The notes under the pieces are model-generated. The model saw only the letters and a program-made list of their open reading frames with translations, did not search any database and had not been told where the DNA came from. From Pardosa pseudoannulata (taxonomy: Eukaryota > Arthropoda > Arachnida > Araneae > Lycosidae): a stretch of DNA of 64,000 bases. Within the stretch, counting starts at the first letter, position 1; each line of letters opens with the position of its first letter. This document shows, in pieces, positions 59,319-64,000 of the stretch. The DNA is taken from contig CM063507.1 of NCBI GenBank assembly GCA_032207245.1, positions 89,563,433 to 89,627,432 on the forward strand, given 5' to 3'. The position numbers and the translations under genes were made by a program.

Positions 59319-60688
59319 CATTTGCCTTGTATTTATTTATTTATTCTGTATATTTCAGTGCTCTGATTTTGAACTTTAGTTGATTATTTATAGTTTTTCT
59401 GTGATCGTTCATCCGTTGAAATCTGTTAATTTTATAGAGTTTGGGGTAATTTTTTTTCATTTTATATAGGGTATATATTTATGACATAAAGTAACATGAT
59501 TACTTTGTGGGTGTGGTCTCCCACCTCTCTGTTAAGTGGTGTAATTATCCGTTACATGACCCGAGCGAAAGAAGAACGGAAGTTGACCGTTCGCAGTGGA
59601 CCATTATGGTTAGCGGTGTGTAGACGCACGTGGTTCAGACAAAGCCGTTTGTGTAGTAACGTCTCCGTCACAAAGCCGATGCAGTCGCTTAGGCGGTTGT
59701 ACATTAAGAACTGTCACTACGCCGGAGCCAGTATGTCTACGCCTTTATGATGTCTTATGCCGCCAAAAGATAATTATAAATTGAGTGACGGTGGATCCCC
59801 AAGTTAACGGTGACGCTAATGGATTTAGGATGGTTTGTTGGTGAACTTAAAGAAGAACTTCGGTCACACCTGGAAACGCATCAGCTGATCCTGGTGGATC
59901 GATTGACCGCAAGATTGCTTCCCTCCGGGTTCTGGAAGGTTCCAGAAGAATCACGTGAGGGGCAACCGGGACACCAATATAAAGAGAATGGTGGAGCCAA
60001 GGGAGGAGTTTGGACTTTTTTGGTTTGGTGGCTCTCGAGAAGACTCCACCTGTCTCTCCGAATTGCCAGAGATTTCTTCCCTTCAGAGACAGCCAGCGTC
60101 TCTAGTTTCTGCAAACAAGTCGACCTTCGACTTAGGGATCTCATTCCTGCTACCTGTAATAATTTTTTTTTACTACGGGCTTAGAAGTAGATCGCTGAGA
60201 ATGACACTTGATCTCATTTTGGATCATTCTGCATCCGTCGATTTTCAACGAACTCTAGCAATATACGTACTCTGGACCGTTTCGAGTTTCCATCAACTGT
60301 TCGGATCATCAGACCTGTAGATAATAGTCTCAGAGTCCCGTACCGGCACTCTGGAACGAACAGTATCCTGTTTTACTAGCTTCACTGTACCCCCGTATGG
60401 TATTTTTTATAACATTTATCTCAGCAGGAGATCTCAGAAGTAATTGAAATTACTGAATCCTGTACTTGAATGTATATAGTTATTCCCATGAGTAAAGTAT
60501 ATAGTCCAGAGTAAATCGAGTTTCAGTCTCGCCTACCCGTACTCAGTACGTCACAGTACTTGTGGCCAGTATCTCTTTATGTGCCTCGTCGCAGGGTTAT
60601 CTGAGAGGTGAGCGAAACCAGAACTCATAGTTTGAGACTTCATGTCCCCAAACGCTTTTATCTGTTGTTTAATGTTTTTGTGTTTCAG
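59319..60688 (+). other. Unassigned region with short open frames
   Basis: Frames at 59496-59750 (84 aa), 59810-60184 (124 aa) and 59955-60320 (121 aa) overlap or adjoin and match nothing I recognise. The GC content is higher than in the surroundings. TTCTGGAAGGTTCCAGAA at 59930-59947 is a perfect four-unit heat-shock element and palindrome. TGTAATAA near 60155 to ACGTCACA near 60556 might be a solo LTR, but no target duplication is evident. The right end is the intron before the exon at 60689. Confidence 0.35.
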
Positions 60689-60802
60689 GCCGTGATGATG
60701 ATGGTTCCGGAGGCATGGCAGAACGACGAACTGATGAATGTGGACAAGAAATCGTTCTACAGGTGGAGAGGGTGCGTCAAGAGGAACCATGGGATGGAAC
60801 CG
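60689..60802 (+). CDS. Single exon resembling glutamate synthase, glutaminase-domain segment
   Basis: A 114 bp exon bounded by TGTTTCAG and GTAAGT splice sites, open in one frame (38 codons). AVMMMVPEAWQNDELM and KKSFYRW match the conserved segment of the type-2 glutamine amidotransferase domain of NAD(P)H- or ferredoxin-type glutamate synthase. In the family this is followed by an Ala-Ala-Cys stretch and EPWDG. Here EPWDG is encoded by GAACCATGGGATGGA, but in another frame, as if two bases (AG, near 60779-60782) had been added. It could be a real exon of a gene with long introns that has a sequence error, or a pseudo-exon. No neighbouring exon was found in the window. Confidence 0.62.
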
Positions 60803-62082
60803 GTAAGTCCAATTTGAATTTCAAAAGTTCAGTTCGTTTTGAATTTCAAAATCCAGTTGCTGAGTAGATCCCAAACACTTAGGAAAAATCAGCCGACGCA
60901 ATGAAAAATGGATACCAAACCAAAAATTCCACACGCAATGAAAAGGGCGCCATCTATGGTAAGTAAGTTGAATTTTATCTGTTTTTACAAGAACGGGATG
61001 GGCCACATTTTCTTTCGTCTATTTATTATCGCCTGGTTTTATAGTAATATTGATACCAATGTCATTTAACCCTTGGCATGACGGTCTACTCGCAGTCCAT
61101 CGAAAACCACTTTGTTTGTATGAACGAAACTTTTTTTATTGTACACTTTAATATATACTCTAGGATTATTTAACAAAAAAAAAAAAAAAAAACAATATTT
61201 TGACGAAATCACAAAAATAAATGATTTTCAAAATGGAAGTCCGATCCTCTGTCGGCACCTATTTCTTCATCGCTCTCTTTGTCCCGACGGCTCATTTTAT
61301 CCATTTTGTATTCGACAATAAATAAATATCTTTGACGGCCTTGCCAACCCTTGCTCAATACGTCACAGTGGCTTTTACAACACTCCTAATCAATATTTTT
61401 TCAGTTATCATTTTTGGTGAAGATTTAGAAAAGTCGGGGAGGTTTTACTAGGAACTTTTGGAAGTAAGGCCTCCCTCCTGCAAATCCTTAAATAAACTTC
61501 TGAATATCTGAAAATTTATAAACACTTTTTTTATGTATCATAAAATATCTACGTTATTTGTATATGTTAAGCTATTTTTGATTTGTCATTATTTTCTGTT
61601 CTTTTTTGTATTCAAGCATGTAGCTTGTGTTCGACTAGGGGCCATTGAGGTTCGCTCGGAAACAATCTGAGGATACGACTTGTCTAGAAGCTGTAGACAC
61701 GGTTTAGATATGTCCCCACCCCTCCCCTAAGTTGTTGACCCCCCCTTTCTGAAGTAGACTGTTGAGGTGTCGCAGTTAGAGCAATATTTGAAAGAGACAG
61801 GTCGATTTGCAATCCATGTAATTCCCAATATTTCCCTACTTAAAAATCAGTCTAAAAATTTTCTTCCCAGGTGTTCTTATTTATTCATCATTATCGTCAA
61901 ATCTGTTCGTCTTCGATTGTAAGAAAGTCGCGTTCTTTTTGTCTCTTGTTGTCGACCTTGGTACATGTTTCTCTTCGTGAGAATTGAATTTTTGTGATAC
62001 AATATTTAATTTTCAGATATATTCTAATCGTGTACATTTGGCGGTCGAACAGGTCATGTAAAATTTATTATATGGCATTATT
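60803..62082. other. Intron or intergenic DNA, no gene seen
   Basis: Directly after the exon, TTTGAATTTCAAAA occurs twice within about 40 bp. TAGATGGCGC on the minus strand lies near 60946-60956. An A-run interrupts 61172-61191, and CTCAATACGTCACAGT at 61354 repeats a phrase from 60542. The next glutamate synthase exon was not found. Confidence 0.5.
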
Positions 62083-62700
62083 ATGGCAAAAACATTATGA
62101 CCACCCCTACATTTTGCAATGGACTTGCCTGGATGACGTGGAAGGCACGTGATCAGGTGGTAATGGTAATGAACTGCTGCTGGAGAGTCTGAAGAATTCT
62201 TCTTTCACTTATTTCTGTGTGCGATGGGAAAGGCTGCGGATCTAAGCGATCTTGATACAGGACAGATTGTAATGACTCGGAACAAGTATTTCCGAAACGG
62301 CACGACTCGTGGGTTGTTCGCGATCTACAGTTGTTAGTACTTATGCAAAGTGGATGAATGACGGTGGAAACCAGCAGTAGAAGACAGGATGTTGGACGTC
62401 CACATGTTATCAAAGAAAAAGGTCTCGCATGTGAAGCAAAACCGGAGCCAGACGGTGGCTCAGATGATAAGCATTTCTGACACTGCACGACTCATGGGTT
62501 ATTCGCTATCTACAGTTAGCACATAGACCACCCATTCACACTATCTCGGATCTGCTTCACCGTTGCTTCAACATCTGGTAGAATCTGGCTCCGGCCATCT
62601 ACCAAAGACTTATGGCATCAATGCCATAGCGGGTTGAAGCTGTTTTGTGCGTCCAAGGGGGGCCAACTCGTTATTGACAGGCGGTCATCATGTTTTGGCT
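62083..62700 (+). mobile_element. Tc1-like DNA transposon relic, internally deleted
   Basis: Imperfect terminal inverted repeats: GGCAAAAACATTATGACCACC at the left (from 62085), and the reverse complement of GGCGGTCATCATGTTTTGGC at the right (to about 62700). Inside is a decayed transposase. At about 620 bp it is roughly half the usual length for such elements. Confidence 0.75.
62224..62677 (+). pseudogene. Tc1-like transposase remnant
   Basis: Starts MGKAADLSDLDTGQIVMTRN, the typical opening of the N-terminal DNA-binding domain. Fragments of the following region appear in shifted frames (GRPHVIKEKG near 62395). It ends with IYQRLMASMP, RVEAV and GGPTRY before TGA at 62675, the usual C-terminus. 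The middle, with the catalytic DDE region, is mostly missing. Confidence 0.75.
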
Positions 62701-63774
<1,074 letters not shown>

Positions 63775-63934
63775 CCAGAATTGATAGATTGGATTTAATT
63801 GGATTAGATTGAGTGCTACGGTCTACTTTATGCGACACGAGGGATAATGAGATCGGGACCTACAGCTTAACGGCGATTCTGAACGGCTACGAACGTCCAT
63901 GCCAAAGTGGGATCCGAACCCACCCAGAATTGAT
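63775..63934 (-). mobile_element. 5'-truncated SINE, minus strand, 11 bp target duplication
   Basis: CCAGAATTGAT at 63775-63785 and 63924-63934 flanks 138 bp. On the minus strand it begins in the tRNA-like B box (GTGGGTTCGGATCCCAC), continues through the same body as the SINE at 47552, and ends in an AATCC-rich tail in place of regular AACC. Confidence 0.85.
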
Positions 63935-64000
63935 GGAATCTTGTATCACTGAAAATGGATGAAATATCATTAAATGATTGAAAAAAAAAGTTGTAATTAA
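63935..64000. other. Window end, no feature seen
   Basis: AT-rich sequence ending in a short A run; nothing recognisable. Confidence 0.5.

Noticed and set aside
60155..60556. Solo LTR
   Set aside because: TGTAATAA and ACGTCACA could be ends, but there is no target duplication, primer site or second copy to support it.
62153..62488. 111-codon minus-strand frame
   Set aside because: It is antisense to the Tc1-like transposase remnant, which accounts for the sequence.

Overview
This is arthropod nuclear DNA, most likely from a spider. The main evidence is a LINE RNase H end at 48289-48831 that resembles copies I know from orb-weaver genomes. A dense mix of Jockey-like and R1-like LINEs, tRNA-derived SINEs with (AACC)n tails, Gypsy and Tc1 relics, and a lone spliced exon fits the same picture. 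The species cannot be named from the sequence. Two runs of exactly 100 N (18673-18772 and 48901-49000) mark scaffold joins.

Layout. 1-18672 is a pure tandem satellite of about 101 monomers of 184-185 bp. 18773-41542 is a nest of Jockey-like LINEs. Copy B (18773-19771 plus 25425-27284) is split by full-length copy A (19772-25424). A 5'-truncated copy C' (27285-28170) sits in B's tail. A minus-strand R1-like relic (28203-about 31328) follows. Copy D (31339-34467 plus 40153-41542) is split by full-length copy C (34468-40140). 41543-52990 holds a decayed plus-strand R1-like LINE, its internally deleted partner at 50703, the duplicated segment downstream of both, a full SINE, a SINE fragment and a LINE 3' fragment. 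49001-49603 is a minus-strand Gypsy gag. 54280-58170 is a minus-strand Gypsy gag-pol relic carrying a LINE insertion. 58171-64000 is less repetitive: a heat-shock-like promoter motif, one exon resembling glutamate synthase, a Tc1 relic and a minus-strand SINE.

How parts relate. A, B and D form one LINE family; C and C' form a second. ORF1 is a Gag-like zinc-knuckle protein. ORF2 carries an APE endonuclease, a YVDD reverse transcriptase, an RNase H and a C-terminal Cys/His motif. All copies end in a stem-loop supported by compensatory base changes, then an (AACC)n tail, and the full-length SINE ends in the same tail. A and C have 5' UTRs about 97% identical although their coding regions are much more diverged, which suggests 5' UTR exchange. 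No complete host gene is visible; the only host coding sequence I can support is the exon at 60689-60802.
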